This document shows positions 47,592 through 55,403 of a DNA stretch of 64,000 bases, one piece after another. The notes under the pieces are model-generated. The model saw only the letters and a program-made list of their open reading frames with translations. It did not search any database and had not been told where the DNA came from. The stretch spans positions 62,001-126,000 of the forward strand of contig NZ_JBGUAW010000004.1 of assembly GCF_041821045.1 (NCBI RefSeq), read 5' to 3'. The position numbers and the translations under genes were made by a program. Origin of the DNA: Thiohalorhabdus sp. Cl-TMA (GTDB lineage: Bacteria; Pseudomonadota; Gammaproteobacteria; Thiohalorhabdales; Thiohalorhabdaceae). How positions within the stretch are numbered: the stretch's first letter is position 1; each line of letters opens with the position of its first letter.

Positions 47592-50129
47592 TCAATCCAG
47601 CTTCGGAGCCGGGTGGCCCAGATGGAAGCCCTGGGCCAGGGGGATATCCACCGCCCGAACCGCACCGAGGATCTCCTCGTCCTCGATGAACTCGGCGATG
47701 GTCCGTATGCCCAGCTCCGACGCCAGGGTGGCCATGCTCTTCACGAAGGCGTGGTCGCGGGGGTCCCGGGCCATATTGACCACGAAGTCGCCGTCGATCT
47801 TGACGTAGTCGATGGGCAGACGCTTCAGGTAGTGGAAGGAGGCGAAGCCGCTGCCGAAGTCGTCCACCGCGAACTGGAAGCCGTCCAGCTTCAGGTCGGT
47901 GATGAACTTCTCCAGCAGGGTAAGGTTGCGCACCGTCTCGCGCTCGGTGAGCTCGAAGACCACGGAAGTGGGCTCGATGCCGTACTGGCGCACCAGGGTC
48001 CGGGTCCGGGTCAGGAACTCCTGCAGCACCAGCGCCCGCGGCGAGAGGTTGATGAACAGCATGCCCGCGTAGCCGGCAGCCCGCGCATCGGCGAAGGCCC
48101 GCTCCATGACCAGGAAGTCGAGCTTGTGCACCACACCCATGCGCTCGGCGTGCTCGATGAACTCTCCCGCCCCCAGCACCATCCCCTCGGTGTGGATGCG
48201 GCTCAGCACCTCGTGGGCCACCGCGTCTCCCCCCTCCACCTGGCGGATGGGCTGGTAGTAGGGAATCACCTCCTTGTTGTCGAAGGCCTCCTGCACCAGA
48301 TGGCTCTTCTCGCCCAGCTCCCGGAAGACCTCCACCACGTCCTCCTCGGTGGGCATGCCGATACGGTGCTTACCTTCGGCCTTGGCCCGGTACATCATGT
48401 TGTCCGCGAACAGGAACAGGTCCTGGCCCTCGTCGGCATGGTCGGGATACATGGCGATGCCGATGGAAACGGTGGCCCGGACCCGGGCGCCTTCCGGCGT
48501 GTCCAGGACCAAACCGTCGGTGGCCTCCAGCAGCCGCTGGGCGACCATGTAGGCCTGTTCCGAGCCGGTCTCGGGCAGAAGGGCCAAGAACTCGTCCCCG
48601 CCGTAGCGGGCCAGGACGTCGCCGCGCCGCAGGGCCTCGTGAAGCGCCGACGAGAACTGCTGCAGGAACTGATCCCCAACCTGGTGACCGAAGCGGTCGT
48701 TGATGTTCTTGAAGTTGTCCAGGTCGATGAGCAGCAGGCCGAAGGCGTAGTCGTGGCGCTGGGCCCGGCCCACCTCGTAGCTCAGGAACTCCCGGAAGGT
48801 GCGCTGGTTGTAGAGGTCCGTCAGGGGATCACGGCTGGCGTAGTACTCCAGATCCCGGGTGTACTTGGAGATAGCCCGCACCGAGCCCACTACGTTCAGC
48901 AGCGTGGACAGGATGCTCTCGGTCACCAGAAGCCGGGTGGGATCCTGCGCCGTGCTGGTGTGCACCCCGATACCCACCACACCGCCGATCTTGGGCGTCT
49001 CCAGGAGCAGGGTCTTGGTCTGGAGCTCCACTTCCGCCTCGGGGATCTCGGGCAGCTCGCTCTCTGGGTCCACTACGTGGTGGTGGATCTCCACGGCGGC
49101 GGCCTCCCCGAAATGCGGGTTGCCCTTGAGCGCGCCGTGGATGCAGCGCGTGACGGTATCCCGGGAGGTATCCGAGGGCCGGCGCAGCCAGAACAGCTCG
49201 ATGTCGTAGGTTTCCTCCTCCACCTTGAACAGGGAGAACAGGAAATAGACCTCCATCACGCCATTGATCTCGGACAGCAGGGTCTTGATGTACTCCTGCC
49301 AGTCCTGCACCACGTCGGAGGTGATCACGAACTTCTCCAGGAGCCGGATCTCGAACTCCAGCAGGTCCTTGTCCACGGCGATGGTGCGCATCTTGTCCGC
49401 CAGCTCGCGGACCTTGCCGGCCAGCTCGTTGAGCTCGTCGAAGCCGAGCTGGTGCTCGGGCACCCGGACGTCCCGGAGGTCCGCCACGCTACGCACACGC
49501 TCGATATCGCCGTCGAGATGGTCCACCGATCGATTGATGCGCCGGCTCAGGAGGGTGGCCACGCCCCAGGCCACCACCAGGGGCAGCGGCGCGATGGCCA
49601 GGAAGGCGAGGCTGAAGTTGTCGTCGGCCCGTTCCAGAATGGGCGTGAGGTCCTGGTCCACCTTGATGGCGCCCAGCACGGCCCCCTTTTCCGCGTTGGT
49701 GTGACAGCGCAGACACTCCGGGCGGGCCTTCAGCGGGAACACGTGCGAGACCCGCCGGCCGGAGCGAAGCCGCTGCTCCTCCCCGGTGCGCAGGGCGCGG
49801 TCCACGGGTCCCTCGATGGCGGGCTGCTCGATGGGTCCGAATCGCCGGGTCACCAGGGGCCCGCGGAAGATGGTCAGCGAGAAGGCGCTCCCCGCGAAGG
49901 CTTCCCGGTTGGCCGCCAGGAAATCCTTCACCTGCTCCCGGTCCCAGCCGCGGCGCATGATCTGGAACATGGACTGGAAAGTCTGCCGCGCCAGAAGCTC
50001 CGAGAAGCGGCTCGCGTTCTCCTCCACCTCCTGGTGGTAGATCCGGGAGGCCACGCCGTACACCCCGAAATAGAGGAGGATGGAAACGGCCAGAGCCGCT
50101 ATGAGGATGAAGCCCTTGATGGATTTCAT
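47592..50129 (-). CDS. GGDEF/EAL protein with periplasmic heme-c-binding sensor
   Basis: An 845-residue protein with membrane helices at about 7-27 and 173-193. The periplasmic domain between them carries CLRCH (C139-H143), a c-type heme motif, in a context (RVSHVFPLKARPECLRCH...GAVLGAIKVDQDL) like the Tll0287/DUF3365 domain. A cytoplasmic coiled region and a GAF-like domain (about 260-410) follow. GGDEF is intact (RYGGDEF, 508-514) with an I-site RRGD. The EAL domain starts near 580; its motif is EVLSRI instead of EAL but metal and base motifs (INLSP, ELTER, AVDDFGSGFAS, VKIDG) remain. It probably links redox or gas sensing to c-di-GMP turnover. Confidence 0.9.
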   Translation of the reverse strand: MKSIKGFILIAALAVSILLYFGVYGVASRIYHQEVEENASRFSELLARQTFQSMFQIMRRGWDREQVKDFLAANREAFAGSAFSLTIFRGPLVTRRFGPIEQPAIEGPVDRALRTGEEQRLRSGRRVSHVFPLKARPECLRCHTNAEKGAVLGAIKVDQDLTPILERADDNFSLAFLAIAPLPLVVAWGVATLLSRRINRSVDHLDGDIERVRSVADLRDVRVPEHQLGFDELNELAGKVRELADKMRTIAVDKDLLEFEIRLLEKFVITSDVVQDWQEYIKTLLSEINGVMEVYFLFSLFKVEEETYDIELFWLRRPSDTSRDTVTRCIHGALKGNPHFGEAAAVEIHHHVVDPESELPEIPEAEVELQTKTLLLETPKIGGVVGIGVHTSTAQDPTRLLVTESILSTLLNVVGSVRAISKYTRDLEYYASRDPLTDLYNQRTFREFLSYEVGRAQRHDYAFGLLLIDLDNFKNINDRFGHQVGDQFLQQFSSALHEALRRGDVLARYGGDEFLALLPETGSEQAYMVAQRLLEATDGLVLDTPEGARVRATVSIGIAMYPDHADEGQDLFLFADNMMYRAKAEGKHRIGMPTEEDVVEVFRELGEKSHLVQEAFDNKEVIPYYQPIRQVEGGDAVAHEVLSRIHTEGMVLGAGEFIEHAERMGVVHKLDFLVMERAFADARAAGYAGMLFINLSPRALVLQEFLTRTRTLVRQYGIEPTSVVFELTERETVRNLTLLEKFITDLKLDGFQFAVDDFGSGFASFHYLKRLPIDYVKIDGDFVVNMARDPRDHAFVKSMATLASELGIRTIAEFIEDEEILGAVRAVDIPLAQGFHLGHPAPKLD

Positions 50130-50311
50130 GGGGACCGGGGAGGTGGCTCCTGGCGTTCCAGGGGAGTGAGAAGACGCTTCGCCCCACCCTTTACGGACCA
50201 GAGCCTACCAGGAAAAACCCGGCGAAAAAATTTCCCTGAGTGGATTGCGGACTTCCCTGTCCGACTCGGCGGACACTGAGCTAGGCACTGTCCCCGCCGA
50301 CCGCCCCGGGC

Positions 50312-50692
50312 TCACTCACCATCGGAGGCAAACCGGCGCAGCAGCTTCTCCTTGTAGATCTGCTCGGTCTTCAGGGAAGTGCTGCGGCCCCGGCCCAGCC
50401 GCACACGCTCCGCCAGCACCCGCAGCCGGGCGCGGGCCTTGCTGGCCTCGGCGGGATCCTCCACCACCTCGAGGAGATCCTCCAATTGCTTGATCTCCTG
50501 GTTGGGCGCGAGCTCCGGCGGAAGGTGCCCCGAATTCTTGAGCATCCGGTAGGCCGTGCGCAGCTCCTCTGGAACCATGGAGTCGTCCTCGAGCTCCAGG
50601 GGCTCCCCTTCCCCGGGAAGGTCGTCGAAGACGCCCTCCTCCATGGCCTCCTGGATCCGTTCTTCCGCCAGCCGTTGAAACAGAAACACCAT
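50312..50692 (-). CDS. DUF1992 (DnaJ-homologue subfamily C28-like) protein
   Basis: A 126-residue protein beginning MVFLFQRLAEERIQEAMEEGVFDDLPGEG, the defining pattern of DUF1992 (E. coli YhdN). Residues RTAYRMLKNSGHLPPE and an Arg/Glu-rich helical C-terminus (LAERVRLGRGRSTSL) complete the family. It has no J domain; the DnaJC28 name reflects eukaryotic relatives. Function unknown. It diverges from the FetA-like gene. Confidence 0.85.
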   Translation of the reverse strand: MVFLFQRLAEERIQEAMEEGVFDDLPGEGEPLELEDDSMVPEELRTAYRMLKNSGHLPPELAPNQEIKQLEDLLEVVEDPAEASKARARLRVLAERVRLGRGRSTSLKTEQIYKEKLLRRFASDGE

Positions 50693-50825
50693 CGCTCTCC
50701 CGGGCGTGAGCCCGCCCTGTCAATGCGCTATCCTTGGGCCGCCCCGGGCGGCATCGGTCATTGTAGCCGGGGCGCCCGACCGCGCGCCACAACCCCACAA
50801 GGAGCATGCCATCAAGGAGCCGCCC

Positions 50826-51533
50826 TTGCTCACAGCCCGGAGCCTGGAGCTGAGCGAGCCCGCCCTGGGCCCCCTGGACCTGGACCTCCCGGCCGGTTCG
50901 GTGACCCTGCTGGCGGGTCCCAGCGGCTCCGGGAAGAGCTGCCTGCTCCGCCTCCTCGCCGACCTGGACCGTCCCGAGCACGGCCGGGTGGAGCTCGAGG
51001 GCCGACCCGCGGAGAGCTATCCGGCACCGGCCTACCGCCGTGCCGTAGGCTACCTCCCAGCCACGCCCGCCTTCGGCCCGGGCACCCTGCGCCACCTGAC
51101 AGGCCAGCTCGAGCGGTTCGGCAAGGGCTCGCAGGTGGCCGACCTGGAAAACGCCCTGAAGGCGGTGGGCCTGGATCCGGGCCTACTCGACCGCCAGGCC
51201 GCCGCCCTGTCCACGGGGGAATCCCTCCGGGCGGCGCTGGCCCTGCTGGTCAGCGGCAACCCCCGGATCCTGCTCCTGGACGAGCCCACCGGGGCCCTGG
51301 ACCCCGGCGCCACCGCCCTGGTGGAGTCGGTCATACGCGAGCGTGCGGACGCCGGAACCGCCGTATTGTGGGTGACCCACGACCCCGAGCAGGCCGAGCG
51401 CGCGGGAGAAGCGCTCTATCACCTGGAGGGCGCCGCCCTTAAGGGGCCCGAGCGGGACCGGGCGAGATTCGGACCAATCATGCAGCGTTTCCAGACTGCA
51501 GTTCCGGAACGGGGAGGCGCGCATGGAGGGTGA
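50826..51533 (+). CDS. fetA: FetA-like ABC transporter ATP-binding protein (YbbL)
   Basis: I start at the TTG at 50826, with AAGGAG 6 bp upstream; the reading frame extends further but no good start exists. The 235-residue product has Walker A GPSGSGKS (31-38), a signature LSTGES (129-134, usual LSGGE), Walker B ILLLDEPTG (148-156) with catalytic Glu, and the switch His in WVTHDPEQ. The Q-loop Gln is replaced: the expected position reads YLPATPAF. FetA with FetB exports iron in E. coli and protects against peroxide. Its stop overlaps fetB by 11 bp. The atypical Q-loop may affect coupling. Confidence 0.85.
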   Translation: MLTARSLELSEPALGPLDLDLPAGSVTLLAGPSGSGKSCLLRLLADLDRPEHGRVELEGRPAESYPAPAYRRAVGYLPATPAFGPGTLRHLTGQLERFGKGSQVADLENALKAVGLDPGLLDRQAAALSTGESLRAALALLVSGNPRILLLDEPTGALDPGATALVESVIRERADAGTAVLWVTHDPEQAERAGEALYHLEGAALKGPERDRARFGPIMQRFQTAVPERGGAHGG

Positions 51534-52326
51534 GGGCCCGGTCGCGCTCACGGCGGTGGACCTGACCGTCGCCGCCTCTTTGATCCTGCTCAACGCCGGC
51601 ATTTCCCTGGCCATGAGCCTGGGCATGGGCCGCTTCATATTGGTGGCCGCCGGGCGGATGATCGTGCAGCTGCTGGCGGTGGGCATGGTGCTGGAATGGG
51701 TCTTCGGCCTGCGCCATCCCATGGCCGTGGTGGGTCTGGGGCTGCTCATGGCCGTGCTCGCCGGCCGCGAGGCCGTGGCCCGGCAGAAGTTCCGCTTCTC
51801 GGGAATCTATCCCCTGGGCTGGGGGATCATGGTCGGATCGTCCTTCATGGTGACGGCGGTGGCCCTGGCGGGCATCGTTTCCGTGGACCCCTGGTTCCGG
51901 CCGCAGTACGCCATCCCCCTGCTGGGCATGATCCTGGGCAACACCCTGAACGGCATCGCCCTGGGGATGGACCGGGTCCTCACCGGGCTGCGCCGCGAGC
52001 AGGACCACATCGAGCTGCTCCTCGCGCTGGGCGCCACCCGCCGGGAGGCTATCCGGGACCTGGCCCGGGAGGCCGTGCGGGTCGGCACCACCCCCATCAT
52101 CAACGGCATGTCGGTGGCCGGGGTGGTCAGCCTCCCCGGCATGATGACCGGCCAGATCCTGTCCGGGACGCCGCCCGTGGAGGCGGTGAAATACCAGATC
52201 ATGATCTTCTTCCTGGTCGCCGCGGGAACGGCGCTGGGTACGGTGGGCGCGGTGCTGGGGAGCCTGCGGAGGCTAGTGGACTCCCGGGGCCGGATCCGGA
52301 GCGAGGCCCTGAAGGAAAAGAACTGA
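51523..52326 (+). CDS. fetB: FetB-like iron export permease (UPF0014)
   Basis: A 267-residue permease of the UPF0014/FetB family. About seven membrane helices are visible, and the signature LLALGATRREAIRDLAREAVRVGTTPIINGMSVAGVVSLPGMMTGQILSG is intact. This is the cytoplasmic coupling loop plus the conserved Pro-Gly-Met. It overlaps the FetA-like gene, so the two make a complete exporter. The rubrerythrin module 0.2-3 kb away on the opposite strand suggests iron/peroxide stress as shared theme; that is inference. Confidence 0.9.
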   Translation: MEGEGPVALTAVDLTVAASLILLNAGISLAMSLGMGRFILVAAGRMIVQLLAVGMVLEWVFGLRHPMAVVGLGLLMAVLAGREAVARQKFRFSGIYPLGWGIMVGSSFMVTAVALAGIVSVDPWFRPQYAIPLLGMILGNTLNGIALGMDRVLTGLRREQDHIELLLALGATRREAIRDLAREAVRVGTTPIINGMSVAGVVSLPGMMTGQILSGTPPVEAVKYQIMIFFLVAAGTALGTVGAVLGSLRRLVDSRGRIRSEALKEKN

Positions 52327-52490
52327 TTTGAACCGCCAGGGGCGCCAAGAACGCCAAGATTAACGTGGAAAAATCCTGTAGCCGCTTATTGCCTATAGCA
52401 GGCGGGACTGCGCCATTTTTCCCGGATTATAGGGCCGGCCTAGTCCCTGTTCTTTTTGCTTGGCGTTCTTGGCTTCTCGGCGTTTTCTCA
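52326..52490. repeat. CGCCAAG-type interspersed repeat, copy C (inverted ends)
   Basis: Between converging fetB and DUF3501 genes. The left end has CGCCAAGAACGCCAAG at 52343-52358; the right end has its complement CTTGGCGTTCTTGGC at 52459-52473. The 15-bp core GCCAAGAACGCCAAG is identical in both arms. The 100 bp between shows no gene. Confidence 0.7.
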
Positions 52491-52497
52491 CGCCGTC

Positions 52498-53079
52498 TCA
52501 ATCGAAATCGTTGGCCAGCTTCTCGTGCAGGAGCTCGGGCACGGTCACCTCGATCTGACGCTTTTCATGGTCGATCCCCATGTGGACGGGGCTGCCCGAT
52601 TTCCAGGCATCCACCATCTCCGGGGCCAGCTCGAAGCGCATGAAGTGGACCGTGGAGGTCTTGTCCGGGGTGGAGCGGTCCAGATCCTCGTCGGCATGGG
52701 CGTACGCCTTGTCGTGGCCGTCCACCCGTACCCATACCTGGTGCTCGACCCCCACCAGCTCCGCCAGGCGCTCCTGGCGCTCGGCCCGGTCATCGTACTG
52801 GATCATCAGGGTGGCCTTGAGGTTGGAGCCGTCCGGTATCAGCGGATTGTAGACGTCCAGCTCGTCCTGGAGCTCCTCGGGCTTGAACAGCCGCTCGGCC
52901 CGGGCCATCTCCTGGACCTGATACCACATGGTGTCGCGATCCTCGAAGAATAGAGTGATGTGGCCGTCCAGATCCAGGCGTCTACCGGCCTTGTGGTCCT
53001 GGATCCGGCCCTGGATCTCCTTGCGCTGCTTTTCGTAGTCCTCCAGGGACAACAGCTCCTGCTGGGTGATTGCCTGCAT
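52498..53079 (-). CDS. DUF3501 family protein
   Basis: A 193-residue DUF3501 protein: QQELLSLEDYEKQRKEIQGRI at the N-terminus, LDGHITLFFEDRDTMWYQVQEMAR and ELDVYNPLIPDGSNLKATLMIQYDD, and VHFMRFEL near the end. The family is found next to rubrerythrin and heterodisulfide-reductase-like genes, as here, which points to peroxide defence, but no biochemical role is proven. The protein is soluble with no Cys pairs. It lies downstream of the 177-bp palindrome. Confidence 0.88.
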   Translation of the reverse strand: MQAITQQELLSLEDYEKQRKEIQGRIQDHKAGRRLDLDGHITLFFEDRDTMWYQVQEMARAERLFKPEELQDELDVYNPLIPDGSNLKATLMIQYDDRAERQERLAELVGVEHQVWVRVDGHDKAYAHADEDLDRSTPDKTSTVHFMRFELAPEMVDAWKSGSPVHMGIDHEKRQIEVTVPELLHEKLANDFD

Positions 53080-53160
53080 GGGAATCCTCCATGTCCGGTT
53101 TCGCCCCGTCGGGACGACTCAGTACAGAACCGCCCGGCAGCCAAGGCAGCGGGCTCCGCC

Positions 53161-53337
53161 CTAGTGCGCCGGGGCGGAAATCCTATTCCAGGTTTTCATC
53201 AGGAATCCGGGAGGCGGGGCAAGGTCGCAGGGCGACTGAAGGGATGTCCGGAGGACAGGGTCCCCTTGGAGCCCGGAGACCTTGCCCCGCCTCCCGGATC
53301 CTTCAGCAGGCCGGGAATTTCCGCCCCGGCGCACTAG
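53161..53337. repeat. 177-bp palindromic element
   Basis: A near-perfect inverted repeat. The outer arms start with CTAGTGCGCCGGGGCGGAAA and end with the exact complement TTTCCGCCCCGGCGCACTAG (21 bp matched in total). A second 20-bp perfect pair (CCGGGAGGCGGGGCAAGGTC and complement) is nested inside, and a small TGTCC/GGACA hairpin is at the centre. The right CTAG provides the TAG stop codon of the Fe-S gene read leftward. Confidence 0.85.
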
Positions 53338-54674
53338 GCTTTCTCCTCCAAGCCGTAGGCCATCCGCAGCAGGGTTAGGGGGTGGGTGGGCGGCTCCTCG
53401 GTCTCCAGGCCCTGCTTGATCTGGGTGCCGGCGATGGGGCAATCGCTGGCGTAGAAATCCGCCTCCGCCTCCCGCACCCGCCGGAACAGCGGCTTGCCGA
53501 TCTCCATGGACTTCTCGAACCACTCCACCTTCACGCCCCAGGTACCGTCGTGGCCGGAGCAGCGCTCGAACGCGGCCACCTCCGTATCCGGAATCAGCTC
53601 CAGCATGCGCTGGGTCTGGGGGCCGATGTTCTGGACGTGCTGGTGGCAGGGCCGGTGGTAGGCCACCTTGCCCAGCCCCTCTTGGAAATCGGTGCTCAGC
53701 AGCCCTTCACGATGGCGCTGCATGAAGTACTCGAAGGGGTCGAAGACCCGTTTCGCCACCTTCTGGACCCGCTCGTCCCCGGGCGCCACGTTGCCGTACT
53801 CCTGGCGGAACATCAGGGCGCAGGAAGGGACCGGGGCGAGGATGTCCCAGCCCTCGTCCACGAGGGCCTCCAGCTTGGGCAGGTTGGCGTCCTTGGCGGC
53901 GGTGACCGATTCGAAGTCCCCCAGCTCCAGGCGGGGCATGCCGCAGCACCGCTCGCCGTCCACGAAGCGCACGGGGATGCCGTTGTGCTCGAGAACGGCC
54001 ACCAGGTCCCGGCCCAGCTGCGGGATCTGGTAGTTCACGTAGCAGGTGCCGAAAACCGCCACCTTGCCGGTGGTCTCCGCGCCCGGGACCGGTTCTGGAT
54101 TCGGCCCCCGATAGCGCTTCCGCCAGCTCGTGAAGGTCCGGGAGGCGTACTCGGGCAGCTCGCGGTCCCGGTGCACGCCGAGCGCCTTCTCCAGGCCCGC
54201 CCGCAGCGGCTTCTGGCGGTTGGCCCAGTTCACCAGCGGCGCCACCCCGGGCCGGGCCGCCACGCGGCCGAGAGTGTCGGTCTGGGTCAGGATCTTGTCG
54301 CGGAGGGAAGGCTCGCCGTTCCGGTACTGGATGGCCTTGGCCCGCAGCATGAGGTGGGGGAAGTCCACCTCCCACTCGTGCGGCGGCACATAGGGACACT
54401 TGGCCATGAAGCACATGTCGCAGAGATAGCAGCGATCCACCACCTGGAAATGGTCTTCCCGGGTGAGGCTGTCCACCTCCATGGTCTCCGACTCATCGAT
54501 GAGATCGAACAGGGTGGGGAAGGCCTTGCACAGCGAGAGGCACCGCCGGCAGGTGTGGCAGATGTCGAATATCCGGTCCATCTCCTGATGGAGGGCATCC
54601 GTGTCCCAGAAGGATGCTTCCTCCCACTTCAGGGAGTGCCGCTGCGGCGCCTTGGAGGCTCCCTCTTCCGCCAT
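53334..54674 (-). CDS. heterodisulfide-reductase/GlpC-like Fe-S oxidoreductase
   Basis: The ATG at 54674 with AAGGAGA gives 446 residues. Two 4Fe-4S ferredoxin-like clusters are marked by [15 protein letters not shown] (about 40-54) and [16 protein letters not shown] (about 84-99). Two CCG-type domains follow ([14 protein letters not shown]; the second with [12 protein letters not shown] and CSGHDGTWG). The layout matches glycerol-3-phosphate dehydrogenase subunit C and HdrD-like proteins, but GlpA/GlpB are missing and the gene sits between rubrerythrin and DUF3501. It may pass electrons to the rubrerythrin. The stop lies in the palindrome. Confidence 0.88.
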   Translation of the reverse strand: MAEEGASKAPQRHSLKWEEASFWDTDALHQEMDRIFDICHTCRRCLSLCKAFPTLFDLIDESETMEVDSLTREDHFQVVDRCYLCDMCFMAKCPYVPPHEWEVDFPHLMLRAKAIQYRNGEPSLRDKILTQTDTLGRVAARPGVAPLVNWANRQKPLRAGLEKALGVHRDRELPEYASRTFTSWRKRYRGPNPEPVPGAETTGKVAVFGTCYVNYQIPQLGRDLVAVLEHNGIPVRFVDGERCCGMPRLELGDFESVTAAKDANLPKLEALVDEGWDILAPVPSCALMFRQEYGNVAPGDERVQKVAKRVFDPFEYFMQRHREGLLSTDFQEGLGKVAYHRPCHQHVQNIGPQTQRMLELIPDTEVAAFERCSGHDGTWGVKVEWFEKSMEIGKPLFRRVREAEADFYASDCPIAGTQIKQGLETEEPPTHPLTLLRMAYGLEEKA

Positions 54675-54815
54675 CCGCGTCTCCTTGGATTGGGCCGGCA
54701 TGCGCCGTGCCGAGCGCCTGCCGAGGTGCGGGGTCGGGCGTTCCGCTCGTTACGCGGGCCGAAAAATCAGGCGCTGAGGGCCCATGCCAGGACGCCCCAG
54801 CGCACCGGGAGAATT

Positions 54816-54833
54816 CCGGGCGGATCCGCCCGG
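54816..54833. other. 18-bp perfect palindrome after rubrerythrin stop
   Basis: CCGGGCGGATCCGCCCGG, just past the stop of the rubrerythrin gene (minus strand). No T-tract, so read-through into the Fe-S gene is likely. Confidence 0.45.
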
Positions 54834-54834
54834 G

Positions 54835-55254
54835 CTACTCCATGTTGTCCAGGGCCTTCTGGAAACGGTTGGCATGGGACCGCTCGGCCTTCGCCAGGGT
54901 CTCGAACCAGTCCGCCACCTCGTCGAAGCCCTCATCCCGGGCGGTCTTGGCCATGCCGGGATACATGTCGGTGTATTCGTAGGTTTCCCCGGCGATGGCG
55001 GACTTCAGGTTGGTGCTGGTGTCGCCGATGGGCTCATCGGTAGCCGGGTCGCCGGCGGCTTCCAGGAACTCCAGGTGACCATGGGCATGGCCGGTCTCAC
55101 CCTCGGCGGTGGAGCGGAACAGGGCCGAAACCTCGTTCTCTCCTTCCACGTCGGCCTTCTGGGCGAAATAGAGATACCGCCGATTGGCCATGGACTCCCC
55201 GCCGAAGGCTTCTTTCAGATTTTCATGGGTCTTGGTGCCCTTCAGATCAGCCAT
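54835..55254 (-). CDS. rubrerythrin-type diiron protein without rubredoxin domain
   Basis: A 139-residue ferritin-like protein. Diiron ligands come from the pairs [50 protein letters not shown] and [16 protein letters not shown] (ExxH-type helix motifs). The C-terminal rubredoxin-like Cys4 of classical rubrerythrin is absent, so it needs an outside electron donor; the Fe-S protein downstream is a candidate. Family members reduce hydrogen peroxide. The ATG has GGAGGAGGAGCC upstream. A dyad at the promoter suggests Fur-family control. Confidence 0.92.
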   Translation of the reverse strand: MADLKGTKTHENLKEAFGGESMANRRYLYFAQKADVEGENEVSALFRSTAEGETGHAHGHLEFLEAAGDPATDEPIGDTSTNLKSAIAGETYEYTDMYPGMAKTARDEGFDEVADWFETLAKAERSHANRFQKALDNME

Positions 55255-55286
55255 GGTGGCTCCTCCTCCGTTGGGCGGATGGATGA

Positions 55287-55301
55287 TTAGACTCAGTCTA
55301 A
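55287..55301. promoter_or_regulatory. 7-1-7 dyad, PerR/Irr-type operator candidate
   Basis: TTAGACTCAGTCTAA is a perfect 7-1-7 inverted repeat with the TTA...T-N-A...TAA frame of the PerR box. TTAGA...TCTAA also recalls the Irr control element. It lies about 6 bp past the predicted -10 of the rubrerythrin promoter, covering the expected start site. Confidence 0.65.
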
Positions 55302-55307
55302 ACTAAG

Positions 55308-55336
55308 AATCTAGGTTAGCCGTCGAGGGGATGCAA
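55308..55336 (-). promoter_or_regulatory. probable promoter of the rubrerythrin operon
   Basis: On the minus strand TTGCAT (-35, 55336-55331), a 17-bp spacer, and TAGATT (-10, 55313-55308). Confidence 0.5.
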
Positions 55337-55403
55337 CCCCTTTGTCTCCAGAATATATGGGGGTGCCCCCCGATACCTTCAAGGACCCGACGACCCGGGT
55401 ATT

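Noticed and set aside
46905-50279. Very long open frame on the + strand opposite the heme-c GGDEF/EAL gene
   Set aside because: High GC makes antisense frames open; the sequence is low-complexity His/Gly/Pro/Val-rich with no domain, while the minus strand encodes well-recognised domains.
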